The position numbers and the translations under genes were made by a program. From NCBI RefSeq assembly GCF_923079645.1, contig NZ_CAKLPY010000001.1:2004001-2068000 (forward strand): a DNA stretch of 64,000 nucleotides. The letters are read 5' to 3'. This document shows, one piece after another, positions 1-8,924 of the stretch (position 1 is the stretch's first letter; each line of letters begins with the position of its first letter). This DNA comes from Emticicia aquatica. Its GTDB lineage: Bacteria; Bacteroidota; Bacteroidia; Cytophagales; Spirosomataceae. The notes under the pieces were generated by a model. The model saw only the letters and a list, made by a program, of their open reading frames with translations. It had not been told where the DNA came from and searched no databases.

Positions 1-135
1 TCTAAAAATAGCTAATTAACTGAATAAATGCATTCAAATTTCATTCATTCGTGATTACTAATAATTTAATTACGATGCAAAGATAACAATGAATTGTTGC
101 TGAACGTTTTAATTCATATTTTCAAAACGAAATTT

Positions 136-2025
136 ATGCAAAAAATCTTTACTGTTATATTTCTTTTTTTGTCAATAAATATCTTTGCCCAAAACTCAAA
201 ATTGGACGCTGAAAAAGCTAAAGAATTTTATAATAAAGCTCTAAAAAATATCACAGAAAGAAAAACTTCCGAAGCTATTGAAAACCTCTTAAAAGCAATT
301 GATAAAGATTCTACTTTTAGTGACCCATATTTCAAATTGGGACAAATCAACGAAGCCGCTCGCAGCCAAGAAAATGCTATAAAATATTACAAAAAAGCAA
401 TCGAATTAAGACCAAATGACCCATTATTAACGCAAGGTTATACTTATATTGGCACTAGACTCATAAAATCAGGAAATTACACGCAAGCAAAAGAATATTT
501 AAGTTTTTCGATTAAAAACGTGCCGCCTAATAGTCCTGTAATGAAGCAATTAACCAAGCAATTGGAGTTATGCAAGTTTGGTGAAGAAGCACAAAAAACT
601 CCTTTGAATTATATTGCTGCTGAAATGGGTTCAACCATTAATTTTAAAAATAAACAATATTTCCCAGTATTAACGGCTGATAATGAAACACTTATATTTA
701 CCGCTCGCTCTGAAGACGGCGACGAAAATTTATATATATCTCAATTAGTAAATAATGTTTGGACAGCCCCAAAAAGTATTTCACCGAAAATCAATTCAAC
801 AGCAAATGAAGGTACTTGCAGTATTTCGGCCGATGGACGAACTTTGGTTTTTACAAGTTGTGACAGTCGCAATAGTTTAGGTAGTTGTGATTTGTACATT
901 TCAAAGAAAATAGGTGATGAGTGGAGTACGCCAGAAAATCTAGGCGAAAATGTCAATTCGCCTTTTTGGGAAGCACAACCTAGTCTTTCAACCGATGGCA
1001 GAATTTTGTATTTTTCATCAGATAGACAAGGTGGTTACGGTCGTAAAGACCTATGGGTAAGTCAATTATCTGAAAATAATAGCTGGACAAAAGCTATAAA
1101 TTTAGGTCCAATTGTGAATACTAATAATGATGAAATTTCACCATTTATACACGCCAACGGTCATACTTTATTTTTTGCTTCTGATGGACATTTAGGGATG
1201 GGTGGATTAGATTTATTTATGACTGAATCAAAAATTGGCGTTTACTCAAAACCCGAAAACTTAGGATTTCCAGTCAATACTTTTGAGGACCAAGTAGCAC
1301 TTTTTATTTCAGCTGATGGTAAAAAAGGTTATTATTCATCAGATGTAAAAAATACAATCAAACTCTTTCAATTTGATATTCCGAAGGAGCTTTCTGAAAA
1401 ATTTAAAACAACTTATTTTGTTAAAGGAATCGTAAAAGATGCTCAAAATAAGAAAAATATTGCAACAACTATTGAGTTAGTAGATTTGAAAACGAACTTG
1501 GTTACTGAAAACGTAAAATCGGATTCAATTACAGGCGAATATACTGCGGTTTTACCAAATGGAAGTAAATACGGCCTTTTTGTAAATAAAAATGATTATT
1601 TCTTCAAAAGTCTATCTTTCGATTTCTCAGAAAAAAACGAATCTGCAAATAAAATCATTGATATTTACCTTGAACCCATCAAAAAAAATGTCAAAGAAGT
1701 TTTAAATAATATATTTTTTGATTCGGGGAAAACCGATTTGCGACCAGAATCATATACTGAACTTGAAAAATTGGTTGTATTATTTAAACAAAATCCAAGT
1801 TTGAAAGTAGAAATTTCTGGTCATACCGATGATATTGGCAAAGATGTTGAAAACCAAGTTTTATCAGAAAAACGTGCTTTATCAGTGACACAATATTTAG
1901 TACAAAAGGGGGTCAATGCACTTAATATCAAGTCCGTAGGATTTGGAAAAAGCAAACCAATAGTACCAAACAATTCTGAGGAAAATCGTCAAATTAACCG
2001 CAGAATCGAAATCAGTATTTTGTAA
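136..2025 (+). CDS. PorE-like TPR / PD40 / OmpA-C envelope protein
   Basis: Probable periplasmic or outer-membrane-associated protein that anchors to peptidoglycan through its C-terminus. I start at the ATG at 136 (629 aa) because it gives a clean signal peptide of about 19 residues ending in IFAQ; an upstream TTG frame extension lacks one. Order of domains: TPR-like helices (about 27-135), PD40/beta-propeller-like repeats with recurring SADG..FxS/FTS signatures (about 175-400), a carboxypeptidase-regulatory-like beta domain (about 430-510), and an OmpA C-terminal domain (about 525-629) containing FDSGKTDLRPES and the peptidoglycan-binding GHTDDIG. This order matches PorE of the type IX secretion system, but PorE is a lipoprotein and no lipobox cysteine is visible here. 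A general OmpA-family structural protein is the alternative. Confidence 0.85.
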   Translation: MQKIFTVIFLFLSINIFAQNSKLDAEKAKEFYNKALKNITERKTSEAIENLLKAIDKDSTFSDPYFKLGQINEAARSQENAIKYYKKAIELRPNDPLLTQGYTYIGTRLIKSGNYTQAKEYLSFSIKNVPPNSPVMKQLTKQLELCKFGEEAQKTPLNYIAAEMGSTINFKNKQYFPVLTADNETLIFTARSEDGDENLYISQLVNNVWTAPKSISPKINSTANEGTCSISADGRTLVFTSCDSRNSLGSCDLYISKKIGDEWSTPENLGENVNSPFWEAQPSLSTDGRILYFSSDRQGGYGRKDLWVSQLSENNSWTKAINLGPIVNTNNDEISPFIHANGHTLFFASDGHLGMGGLDLFMTESKIGVYSKPENLGFPVNTFEDQVALFISADGKKGYYSSDVKNTIKLFQFDIPKELSEKFKTTYFVKGIVKDAQNKKNIATTIELVDLKTNLVTENVKSDSITGEYTAVLPNGSKYGLFVNKNDYFFKSLSFDFSEKNESANKIIDIYLEPIKKNVKEVLNNIFFDSGKTDLRPESYTELEKLVVLFKQNPSLKVEISGHTDDIGKDVENQVLSEKRALSVTQYLVQKGVNALNIKSVGFGKSKPIVPNNSEENRQINRRIEISIL

Positions 2026-2132
2026 ACTTGTTGATTACCTCTTTTTTGACGAACTTTGCAGATAGGAAATAGGTTTTAATTGATTACGTAAATTAATATT
2101 TTAATATAAAAACCTTTTGAGGTTAGGGTTAT

Positions 2133-3071
2133 ATGCAAGAAAAAGTAGAAGTTTTAATTTTGGGTTCAGGCCCAGCAGGTTATACAGCAGCTATTTACGC
2201 AGCAAGAGCAGGTCTAAAACCAATGATGTATCAAGGTGGACAACCAGGCGGTCAATTAACAATTACGACTGATGTTGAAAACTTCCCTGGTTATCCAGAA
2301 GGCATTCAAGGCCCAGAAATGATGGAAGATTTCAGAAAACAAGCCGAGCGATTTGGACTTGATAACCGTTATGGAATGGCTACAAAAGTTGATTTCTCAA
2401 CTCCTGGCAATCATAAAGTAACAATTGATGATTCGATTGAAATTACAGCGAAAACTGTTATTATTGCCACAGGTGCATCGGCAAAATGGCTTGGTTTGGA
2501 ATCTGAACAACGCTTAAATGGTTATGGTGTTTCGGCATGTGCTGTTTGTGATGGATTCTTTTTCCGTGGACAAGAGGTAGCAATCGTTGGTGCAGGCGAT
2601 ACAGCTTGTGAAGAAGCTCATTATTTATCAAAACTTTGTAAAAAAGTATATATGTTGGTGCGTCGTGATGAATTCCGAGCATCAATTATCATGCAAAACA
2701 GAGTAAAAAACACACCAAATATTGAGATTTTATTCAATACAGAAACCGTTGATGTATTAGGTGAAGATGGAGTTACGGGTGCAAAAATAAGAAATACTGT
2801 AACAAAAGAAGAAAAAACTATTGATGTAACTGGTTTTTTTGTAGCTATTGGTCACCAACCCAATACCCAAATTTTCAGCGATTTTATTACGTTGGATGAA
2901 GCTGGATACATTGAAACCGAAAAAGGAAGTAGCAGAACAAACATTGAGGGTGTTTTTGCTTGTGGTGATGCACAAGACAAAATCTATCGTCAAGCAGTAA
3001 CCGCAGCAGGAAGTGGTTGTATGGCCGCTCTCGATGCAGAGAGATATTTAGCAGCTCAAGGCTTGCATTAA
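2133..3071 (+). CDS. trxB: thioredoxin-disulfide reductase
   Basis: Cytoplasmic flavoenzyme that reduces thioredoxin with NADPH. At 312 aa it has the normal low-molecular-weight TrxB length. The FAD-binding GSGPAG lies at residues 11-16, the redox-active CAVC at 136-139, the NADPH-binding GAGDTA at 153-158, and the C-terminal FAD motif FACGDAQD near 276. It is a single-gene unit: 107 nt separate it from the PorE-like gene and about 105 nt, including a large hairpin, from the M23 peptidase. Together with bshB1 downstream it suggests that the cell uses thioredoxin and bacillithiol for thiol redox control. Confidence 0.97.
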   Translation: MQEKVEVLILGSGPAGYTAAIYAARAGLKPMMYQGGQPGGQLTITTDVENFPGYPEGIQGPEMMEDFRKQAERFGLDNRYGMATKVDFSTPGNHKVTIDDSIEITAKTVIIATGASAKWLGLESEQRLNGYGVSACAVCDGFFFRGQEVAIVGAGDTACEEAHYLSKLCKKVYMLVRRDEFRASIIMQNRVKNTPNIEILFNTETVDVLGEDGVTGAKIRNTVTKEEKTIDVTGFFVAIGHQPNTQIFSDFITLDEAGYIETEKGSSRTNIEGVFACGDAQDKIYRQAVTAAGSGCMAALDAERYLAAQGLH

Positions 3072-3087
3072 ACATAAGTTTTTCATA

Positions 3088-3143
3088 AAATTGTTATTAA
3101 AAGAAGCCAAAAACTCATTTTGGCATACTTTTAGTAACAATTT
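3088..3143 (+). terminator. long imperfect hairpin between trxB and the M23 gene
   Basis: The arms 3088-3103 and 3128-3143 pair over 16 positions with one G-U wobble; after a small internal loop (AA opposite ATA) a second stem, GCCAAAA/TTTTGGC (3106-3112 with 3118-3124), closes on a 5-nt loop ACTCA. That gives 23 paired positions in 56 nt. No T-run follows on the plus strand, so it is not a textbook intrinsic terminator. It could stabilise the trxB 3' end or lie in the leader of the peptidase gene, whose start is 33 nt further on. Confidence 0.55.
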
Positions 3144-3176
3144 GTGAGCTGCCTTCAAACAAAAAACAAATAAAGC

Positions 3177-4301
3177 ATGAAAAAGGCTCTATTACCAATT
3201 CTATTAGCTTTGTCGATTTCAAGTGCAACTTTTGCTCAGCGAGAGCGAGGTTCAAAACTGAATAAGCCAAATATTCCTACCAACCAAAAGGATTCAAAAG
3301 CTAAAGAAAAAAACTTTAATAAGCAACAAAAAGAAGATGATGAATTTAGTTTTGAAGAAGAACCGAAACTAAGATTTGTCAATGAATTTGAAACTACGAA
3401 AGTAGTTGAATCGGCACCCTCAGTAAAAATTGAACCAATAAAAGATTTAAATACTGCCGTTCATGAAGATACATCTAGCATTGATGAAGGGCAAGTACAA
3501 ATTGTTGAAATAGAAGATGAAGCCCAATTTGTAGGAAGTGATGACATGATTAAAATTGCCAGTTATTTCTCAGTTTGGGATACAGATTCTGTTGACCCTT
3601 ATGGTATTGATGCCAAGGAGTTTGATGACGTTGTACCGATTCAATTATATGACATTTCGCAAGGAAGATATTGGGCTGGCCCATTAAGTAAAGGTGTTAC
3701 GAACTCAAATTTTGGCTGGCGTTGGAAACGTTGGCATACAGGGCAAGACTTGGATTTAGAAACAGGTGACCCTGTTTATGCTGCTTTTGATGGCATTATT
3801 AGGGTTGCTAGTACTCGTGGAGCTTATGGACGTTGTGTTGTAATCCGTCATTATAATGGGCTTGAAACCTTATATGGTCACTTATCAAAAATTAATTTTG
3901 AACCCAACACCATCGTAAAAGCTGGAGATGAAATTGGCAAAGGTGGAAGTACAGGTCGTAGTTCTGGCCCTCACCTTCATTTTGAAACACGCTATGAAGG
4001 AAATCCGTTTGACCCAAGAAATATTTTCACATTTAATCCAAGTCAAATCAATATTATTTCTCAAGACTTCTTGATGACATCACGAGTTTATGATTATTTA
4101 CGTGGTGGTGCAGGAAAAAGTGATTTTGAATTTGACGAACCAGTAGCTGTAAGTCGTAAAGTTTGGTATAGAGTTCGTTCGGGCGAAACTCTTTCTGAAA
4201 TTGCTGGAAAATTTAATTCAACTGTTACGGAATTAGCTAAGTTAAATAAAATAAAATCTTATACCCGATTAAAAGTTGGATATAGACTGAGAGTTAAATA
4301 G
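3177..4301 (+). CDS. secreted M23 family endopeptidase with C-terminal LysM
   Basis: Probable murein endopeptidase acting in the periplasm on peptidoglycan cross-links. The 374-aa product starts with a signal peptide of about 21 residues ending in TFAQ, followed by an acidic and lysine-rich low-complexity linker to about residue 150. The peptidase M23 (lysostaphin-type) domain spans roughly 170-285 and shows the zinc motifs HTGQDLD near residue 187 and HLHFE near 267. A LysM domain (WYRVRSGETLSEIAGKFNS onward) occupies the last 45 residues and should tether the enzyme to glycan strands. Both zinc motifs look intact, so it is predicted to be active rather than an EnvC/NlpD-type activator. A strong terminator follows. 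Confidence 0.92.
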   Translation: MKKALLPILLALSISSATFAQRERGSKLNKPNIPTNQKDSKAKEKNFNKQQKEDDEFSFEEEPKLRFVNEFETTKVVESAPSVKIEPIKDLNTAVHEDTSSIDEGQVQIVEIEDEAQFVGSDDMIKIASYFSVWDTDSVDPYGIDAKEFDDVVPIQLYDISQGRYWAGPLSKGVTNSNFGWRWKRWHTGQDLDLETGDPVYAAFDGIIRVASTRGAYGRCVVIRHYNGLETLYGHLSKINFEPNTIVKAGDEIGKGGSTGRSSGPHLHFETRYEGNPFDPRNIFTFNPSQINIISQDFLMTSRVYDYLRGGAGKSDFEFDEPVAVSRKVWYRVRSGETLSEIAGKFNSTVTELAKLNKIKSYTRLKVGYRLRVK

Positions 4302-4321
4302 ATAAAATCATAATGTTTATT

Positions 4322-4354
4322 GCGACGTGAAACTTTTTACGTCGCTTTTTTTTT
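4322..4354 (+). terminator. intrinsic terminator after the M23 gene
   Basis: GCGACGT (4322-4328) pairs perfectly with ACGTCGC (4339-4345) around a 10-nt loop and is followed at once by nine Ts on the plus strand, 20 nt after the peptidase stop codon. Confidence 0.88.
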
Positions 4355-4385
4355 ATATTAAATATACTTTTAATGTTTTAGAAAT

Positions 4386-5105
4386 ATGAAATTAGATATA
4401 CTTGTAATGGCTGCACACCCAGATGATGCAGAAATGTCGACTGGTGGCACAATTGCTTCTGCAATAGCAAAAGGCAATAAAGTTGGAATTGTTGACTTTA
4501 CTAGAGGTGAGCTAGGTACGCGTGGAACACCCGAAATTAGAGCCGCAGAAGCAGCAGCAGCCTCACAAATACTCAATGTTTCAGTGAGAGAAAACCTAGG
4601 TTTTAGAGACGGTTTTTTCAAAAATGATGAAGAACATCAGATGCAGTTAATTGCGGCGATACGCCGTTATCAACCTGAAATCGTTTTAGCAAATGCCATC
4701 GAAGACCGCCATCCAGACCATGGAAAGGCTGCTGCAATTGCCGTTGATGCCTGCTTTTTATCAGGCTTACGAATGATTCAGACACATGATTTTGATGGAA
4801 CTATACAACAAGCTTGGCGGCCAAAAGCATTATATCATTATATTCAAGACAGATTTATAATACCTGATTTGGTGGTTGATATTTCTAATTATTGGAATCT
4901 TAAAGAAGCTTCAATCAGAGCTTATAAAAGTCAGTTTTATGACCCAAATAGTAAAGAACCTGAATCTTATCTGACCAGTCCAGAATTTTTAGAATTCTTA
5001 AAAGCTCGTTCGCAAGAAATGGGGCATAAAATTGGGGCAAAATTTGGAGAAGGTTATACAAAAACCAAAATGATTGGTGTAAATGACTTATTTAACCTAA
5101 TATGA
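4386..5105 (+). CDS. bshB1: bacillithiol biosynthesis deacetylase BshB1
   Basis: LmbE-like zinc-dependent deacetylase, predicted to convert GlcNAc-malate to GlcN-malate in bacillithiol synthesis. The 239-aa length is typical of the BshB1 branch. The zinc/catalytic motif HPDD is at residues 11-14 (AAHPDDAEMSTGG), TRGELGTRG follows at about 40-48, and the second histidine motif HPDHG lies near 109. No bshA or bshC is seen nearby; the two GT4 genes downstream do not look like BshA. The start ATG at 4386 lies 31 nt after the preceding terminator, so it should have its own promoter in that short AT-rich stretch. Confidence 0.93.
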   Translation: MKLDILVMAAHPDDAEMSTGGTIASAIAKGNKVGIVDFTRGELGTRGTPEIRAAEAAAASQILNVSVRENLGFRDGFFKNDEEHQMQLIAAIRRYQPEIVLANAIEDRHPDHGKAAAIAVDACFLSGLRMIQTHDFDGTIQQAWRPKALYHYIQDRFIIPDLVVDISNYWNLKEASIRAYKSQFYDPNSKEPESYLTSPEFLEFLKARSQEMGHKIGAKFGEGYTKTKMIGVNDLFNLI

Positions 5106-5268
5106 CATTTTTAAGAAAAAAAACTAAAAAATACTAATAAATAAAGCTATTTTACCCAAAATCATTCATAAAAAGACTCTCATATAATGCTTTTTGTACG
5201 CAGTTTTGACTAATTTATAGTACCATTTAACAATTTAATTGGCTTTTTTATAAATTTCTAGACAGTCT

Positions 5269-5301
5269 TTTGTATTTTATTGGTTTCATTTAGTAAATTT
5301 G
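5269..5301 (+). promoter_or_regulatory. Bacteroidota-type promoter for the epimerase gene
   Basis: A -33 element TTTG (5269-5272) and a -7 element TAAATTTG (5294-5301, matching TAnnTTTG) are separated by 21 nt. Transcription would begin around 5306-5309, about 33 nt before the ATG at 5341. Confidence 0.6.
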
Positions 5302-5340
5302 TACTTTATTTAGAATTATTTATTTCGATTATTGAATTAT

Positions 5341-6315
5341 ATGAAAAGAGCATTAGTTTGTGGAGCAGGTGGTTTTATTGGTGGCCATTTAGTTAATCGC
5401 TTAAAAAATGAAGGATATTGGGTTAGAGGAGTAGATTTAAAATATAATGAATATGGTAACGGCAATGCCGATGAGTTTGTTATCGGAGATTTGACTGACC
5501 CAGTTATTTGTCGTCAAGTTACAGAAGGAGGATTCGATGAGGTTTACCAATTAGCTGCTGATATGGGTGGAGCTGGATATATTTTTACAGGTGAAAACGA
5601 TGCTGCCGTAATGCACAATTCGGCCCTTTGTAACCTAAATATGCTTCATGCAGCACATTTGGCTGGTGTAAAGAAGATTTTCTATTCATCATCAGCTTGT
5701 ATGTATCCTGAATACAATCAGCTTGACCCAGAAAACCCAAAATGTTCAGAAGAATCTGCTTATCCTGCCGCTCCTGACAGTGAATACGGTTGGGAAAAAT
5801 TATTTAGTGAACGACTTTTCTTAGCTTATCAGAGAAATCTGGGCATTACTGTTAAAGTTGCTCGTTTTCATAATATTTTTGGTCCACAAGGCACATGGAG
5901 AGGTGGTCGTGAGAAAGCACCAGCCGCTATCTGCCGCAAAGTTATTGAAGCAGAAGAAGGTGGGACCATTGAAATTTGGGGAGATGGTAAACAAACGCGT
6001 TCATTTTTATATGTAGAAGAATGTTTAGAAGGCGTTCGCCGATTGATGGAATCCGACTTCTCTGGCCCAGTAAATATTGGTTCAGAAGAGATGATTTCAA
6101 TCAATGATTTTGCAAAAATGATTGCCGAAATTTCTGGCAAAAACATTACTATCAAAAATATTCCTGGCCCAGAAGGTGTTCGTGGAAGAAATTCTGACAA
6201 TGCATTGATCCAAGAAAAACTCAATTGGGCTCCATCGCATTCTCTTAAAGAAGGAATCACAAAAACATACCAATGGATTGCTGAACAAGCAGCCAAAGAA
6301 GTTGAACTAGTTTAA
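5341..6315 (+). CDS. GDP-mannose 3,5-epimerase-like NAD-dependent epimerase
   Basis: Extended short-chain dehydrogenase, predicted to epimerise GDP-D-mannose at C3 and C5 (giving GDP-L-galactose/L-gulose) or a closely related nucleotide sugar. I start at the ATG at 5341 (324 aa); the TTG 9 nt upstream is unlikely. NAD-binding GAGGFIGGH is at 8-16. Catalytic candidates are Cys120 (SSSACMYP), Tyr149 and Lys153 (YGWEK), and Lys192 (GGREKAPAA). As I recall, plant GME uses Cys145, Tyr174, Lys178 and Lys217, each exactly 25 higher. The C-terminal GPEGVRGRNSDN is also plant-GME-like. It converges with the next gene with one base between the stop codons; two GT4 genes follow, suggesting use in a surface glycan. 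Confidence 0.88.
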   Translation: MKRALVCGAGGFIGGHLVNRLKNEGYWVRGVDLKYNEYGNGNADEFVIGDLTDPVICRQVTEGGFDEVYQLAADMGGAGYIFTGENDAAVMHNSALCNLNMLHAAHLAGVKKIFYSSSACMYPEYNQLDPENPKCSEESAYPAAPDSEYGWEKLFSERLFLAYQRNLGITVKVARFHNIFGPQGTWRGGREKAPAAICRKVIEAEEGGTIEIWGDGKQTRSFLYVEECLEGVRRLMESDFSGPVNIGSEEMISINDFAKMIAEISGKNITIKNIPGPEGVRGRNSDNALIQEKLNWAPSHSLKEGITKTYQWIAEQAAKEVELV

Positions 6316-6316
6316 T

Positions 6317-7498
6317 TCAAATTTCTAATAAAGTTTTTATAAAGCTATCACTACTGTGATTTTCTACAAAATCGGTTGCTCTTTTTGGGTAACCGTTTTT
6401 GTTTTCTAACAAATCCTGCATGGCATCTTTCATTTCAGAAGTATTAAACCCATCAACAGCGAGACCTAATTCATATTTGCGAGTCAAATCACCTACAACT
6501 CCAAATTTTGTTGCAAGTACAGGTTTATTATGCCGAGCGGCTAAACCAATGACACCACTTGATGAGAAGAAATTGATATAAACCACTGAAATTATATCAC
6601 TTTGCCCAACAAAAGCTTCCATTTCATCATCATCAACAAATCTACTTTCCAAAGCAATTTGTAGCTGTGGTCGATTAGTTTTTGTCTCAACTAATGCCTC
6701 TGCAAGCGATTTCTCATAATCAGGTCTAATTTTACCAACAATCAATAAACAGGTTTTTGATGCCTCTTCCTGCGATAATTGTTGCATCGCTTTTAAGATA
6801 TTAACAACATTCTTTTTTTCATCTATAAATCCAAAAGCTAAAATAATTTTTTTATCGGCAGCAATATTATATTTTTCTCTAATATCAAGCCCTTCTCGTA
6901 CTGGATAATCATAAACTGGGTCTGGCAAGTAAGTAAATACTTTCGTTCCCAAAGTTTCATTCATCGTTTTGAGGGTTTCTAAATCATTAAAAATAAAAAC
7001 TTTCTTTAATTGTGTATTTCTGCACATCCACCAAGTAGTGAATAGTTTTCTTGCTTTTGTAATTGTTGATTTTTGTTTCGCTCGAAGTGTCGTATCTTGA
7101 GCAATCACACGCGGATACGGATTAAACATTATACCCGTTACTTCACAAGGTAAACGGCTACTTCCAATCGTGTGTTGAAACATATCTAGCATCATCATTA
7201 CAAGCTTATCAGCCTTATAATCAGTTACATATCTTACAATATGCTTCCAAATAAGTTGCGTTGATTTGACGATACTCATCCCAGAATTTATAGGTGTAAA
7301 CTCTTCATCAGTGAAAAAAACTATTGAAACATTTGAGGCAGAAGTTTTGACTGAAGGAATATTTTTGGCTTCAGGATTTAGCAAAAAAATATATTCATTT
7401 GAAGAGGGATTCTTTTCTAAAAATCGTAAAATATTTTGGATATGTCCTAAATTGTGTCCTATTAATTTTACGTAAATATCACAAATAACGATTCGCAT
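6317..7498 (-). CDS. GT4-family glycosyltransferase
   Basis: Probable cytoplasmic or membrane-peripheral glycosyltransferase for a surface polysaccharide or glycoconjugate. I start at the ATG at 7498 (393 aa, MRIVICDIYVKL), which gives the normal Rossmann first strand; the frame is open to 7522. The C-terminal half has the nucleotide-sugar domain features: IILAFGFIDEKKNVVNILKA near residue 225, LLIVGKIRPD, and SSSGVIGLAARHNKPVLATKFG near 330. The classical EX7E motif is degenerate here (no second glutamate in the usual place). Donor and acceptor cannot be deduced. It is separated by about 120 nt from the upstream glycosyltransferase on the same strand. Confidence 0.8.
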   Translation of the reverse strand: MRIVICDIYVKLIGHNLGHIQNILRFLEKNPSSNEYIFLLNPEAKNIPSVKTSASNVSIVFFTDEEFTPINSGMSIVKSTQLIWKHIVRYVTDYKADKLVMMMLDMFQHTIGSSRLPCEVTGIMFNPYPRVIAQDTTLRAKQKSTITKARKLFTTWWMCRNTQLKKVFIFNDLETLKTMNETLGTKVFTYLPDPVYDYPVREGLDIREKYNIAADKKIILAFGFIDEKKNVVNILKAMQQLSQEEASKTCLLIVGKIRPDYEKSLAEALVETKTNRPQLQIALESRFVDDDEMEAFVGQSDIISVVYINFFSSSGVIGLAARHNKPVLATKFGVVGDLTRKYELGLAVDGFNTSEMKDAMQDLLENKNGYPKRATDFVENHSSDSFIKTLLEI

Positions 7499-7621
7499 TT
7501 TTTCTTTTATTAGACGTTTCAAGTCTATTTATGTTCAGAATAATATCTTATTGATACAAAAAAAAGATAATTATACTATATTCCCTAATAATAATTTTGA
7601 ATGAATATGCTGAAAGTGTCA

Positions 7622-8734
7622 TTATCCGATGACAGATTGATAAACTTCTAACGTTTTGGAAGCAGTTATTGAAGGAGAAAAATCTTTTAATCTTTGTTGT
7701 CCTTTTTTAATTAATGAAGCTCGTAATTCTGCATCTTCAACTATTTTTTCGACTTGAAAAGCTATTTCTTCTTTGTCATTTGGGTTAAAATATAAAGCCG
7801 CATCTTGACCAACTTCAGGAAAACAAGAACGATTACTTAAAACTACTGGACAATTACACGCAAATGCTTCCAAAATTGGAATACCAAATCCTTCGTAAAG
7901 TGATGGATAAACAAAAGCTAATGCATTTTTATACAATAAATATAGATCATCATCACTATCAACTTCTCGATGAAGAATTTGATTACTTATTTTTAATTCA
8001 GCGAATAAATTTTCTTCAAAAGCAGTAAATTTTCCATTTCCTCCGCAAAGCAAATACAAATCATCTTGTTTATGTAAAATTGGAGCAATAGCTCTGACAT
8101 AAACATCAAAATTTTTATAGTTTTCTCGGTTACCAACGTAAAGTAAATATCTTTCTGGCGTTGTGATTTTTACAGCTGGATTTGGAACAAAAGTAGAAAA
8201 ATGGGTCGAATGATAAATTACTTCAACTTTATCGGGAGCAATATCGAATATTTCAAGAATATCTTGTTTTGTATTTTCTGAAACTGCTATAATTTTTGAG
8301 GCTTTCTCAAGTATTTTCTGTTTTTGGCTTTTATCAAAACCATCTAGGGCAGCATATTTCATCGAAAATTTTTCAGGAATTACGTCATGATGCGTAATTA
8401 CGAAAGGCTTTTTTCCAAGAAATGGCAAAAAGTAATCTTTAAAATAAGTTGGATGAAAAATGTCAAAATTTTGGCGGGAAATCTGAAAAGCACTATTCAA
8501 ACGATTGATATGCGAAAAAAGCATATTTGTTTTAGCATATCCTAAGAAAAACCTAAAAGGAATTACATTCTTAATATCTCCATTTTTCAAATAATGGTTA
8601 TTTGAAAACAATAAAGCCAACTTAACATCAACTTCTTGCTCATATTTTAGATTTTGCATCAGGTCATAAAAATACCTTGCAACACCGCCATATTTAGCAC
8701 CAGAAAATGATTGATGATCGTAGAGAACCTTCAT
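7622..8734 (-). CDS. GT4-family glycosyltransferase (mannosyltransferase-like)
   Basis: A 370-aa glycosyltransferase with GT-B fold features: N-terminal MKVLYDHQSFSGAKYGGVARY with a glycine-rich acceptor loop, ITHHDVIPEKF in the middle, YLLYVGNRENYKNF near 195, and the donor-binding SLYEGFGIPILEAFACNCPV near 280, which contains an intact EX7E (EGFGIPILE). The family includes O-antigen mannosyltransferases of the WbaZ/MtfB kind, but the sugar is not certain. Its ATG is only 11 nt downstream of tRNA-Val on the same strand, so the mRNA probably arises from a tRNA-containing transcript. Confidence 0.88.
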   Translation of the reverse strand: MKVLYDHQSFSGAKYGGVARYFYDLMQNLKYEQEVDVKLALLFSNNHYLKNGDIKNVIPFRFFLGYAKTNMLFSHINRLNSAFQISRQNFDIFHPTYFKDYFLPFLGKKPFVITHHDVIPEKFSMKYAALDGFDKSQKQKILEKASKIIAVSENTKQDILEIFDIAPDKVEVIYHSTHFSTFVPNPAVKITTPERYLLYVGNRENYKNFDVYVRAIAPILHKQDDLYLLCGGNGKFTAFEENLFAELKISNQILHREVDSDDDLYLLYKNALAFVYPSLYEGFGIPILEAFACNCPVVLSNRSCFPEVGQDAALYFNPNDKEEIAFQVEKIVEDAELRASLIKKGQQRLKDFSPSITASKTLEVYQSVIG

Positions 8735-8745
8735 AATGTAAAAAG

Positions 8746-8820
8746 TAGGATGTAACGGATTCGAACCGATGACCTTCGCCCTGTCAAGGCGACACTCTAA
8801 ACCAACTGAGCTAACATCCT
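8746..8820 (-). tRNA. tRNA-Val (anticodon GAC)
   Basis: The reverse complement folds as a 75-nt cloverleaf: acceptor AGGATGT/ACATCCT (7 bp), D arm GCTC..GAGT, anticodon stem TCGCC/GGCGA with loop TTGACAG (anticodon GAC), and T arm with loop TTCGAAT. The T stem ATCGG/CCGTT has one T-T mismatch. The 3' CCA is not encoded. The discriminator base is A. Confidence 0.93.
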
Positions 8821-8857
8821 GAATATCAACAGATTAGTAGTATGAAAAATAAAAAGG

Positions 8858-8886
8858 ATAATTATCAATAATTTTTTGATAATTAT
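8858..8886 (-). terminator. perfect 11-bp hairpin between the UMF1 gene and tRNA-Val
   Basis: ATAATTATCAA (8858-8868) and TTGATAATTAT (8876-8886) form a perfect AT-rich stem with a 7-nt loop. On the minus strand it is followed by CCTTTTTATTTTTC, so it can act as a weak intrinsic terminator for the UMF1 gene that ends at 8970. It also lies between the putative tRNA promoter and the tRNA, so it could attenuate that transcript. Confidence 0.6.
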
Positions 8887-8924
8887 TCTGATACTATTAT
8901 AACTGTATTGTAAAAATTGTATCA

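Noticed and set aside
6317-8734. Assignment of one of the GT4 genes as bshA because bshB1 is near
   Set aside because: Neither shows the BshA N-terminal signature, both have other family-like features, and the epimerase lies between them and bshB1.
8746-8820. tRNA-Val as an integration site of a genomic island
   Set aside because: No integrase, no direct repeat of the tRNA 3' end and no foreign gene block adjoin it.
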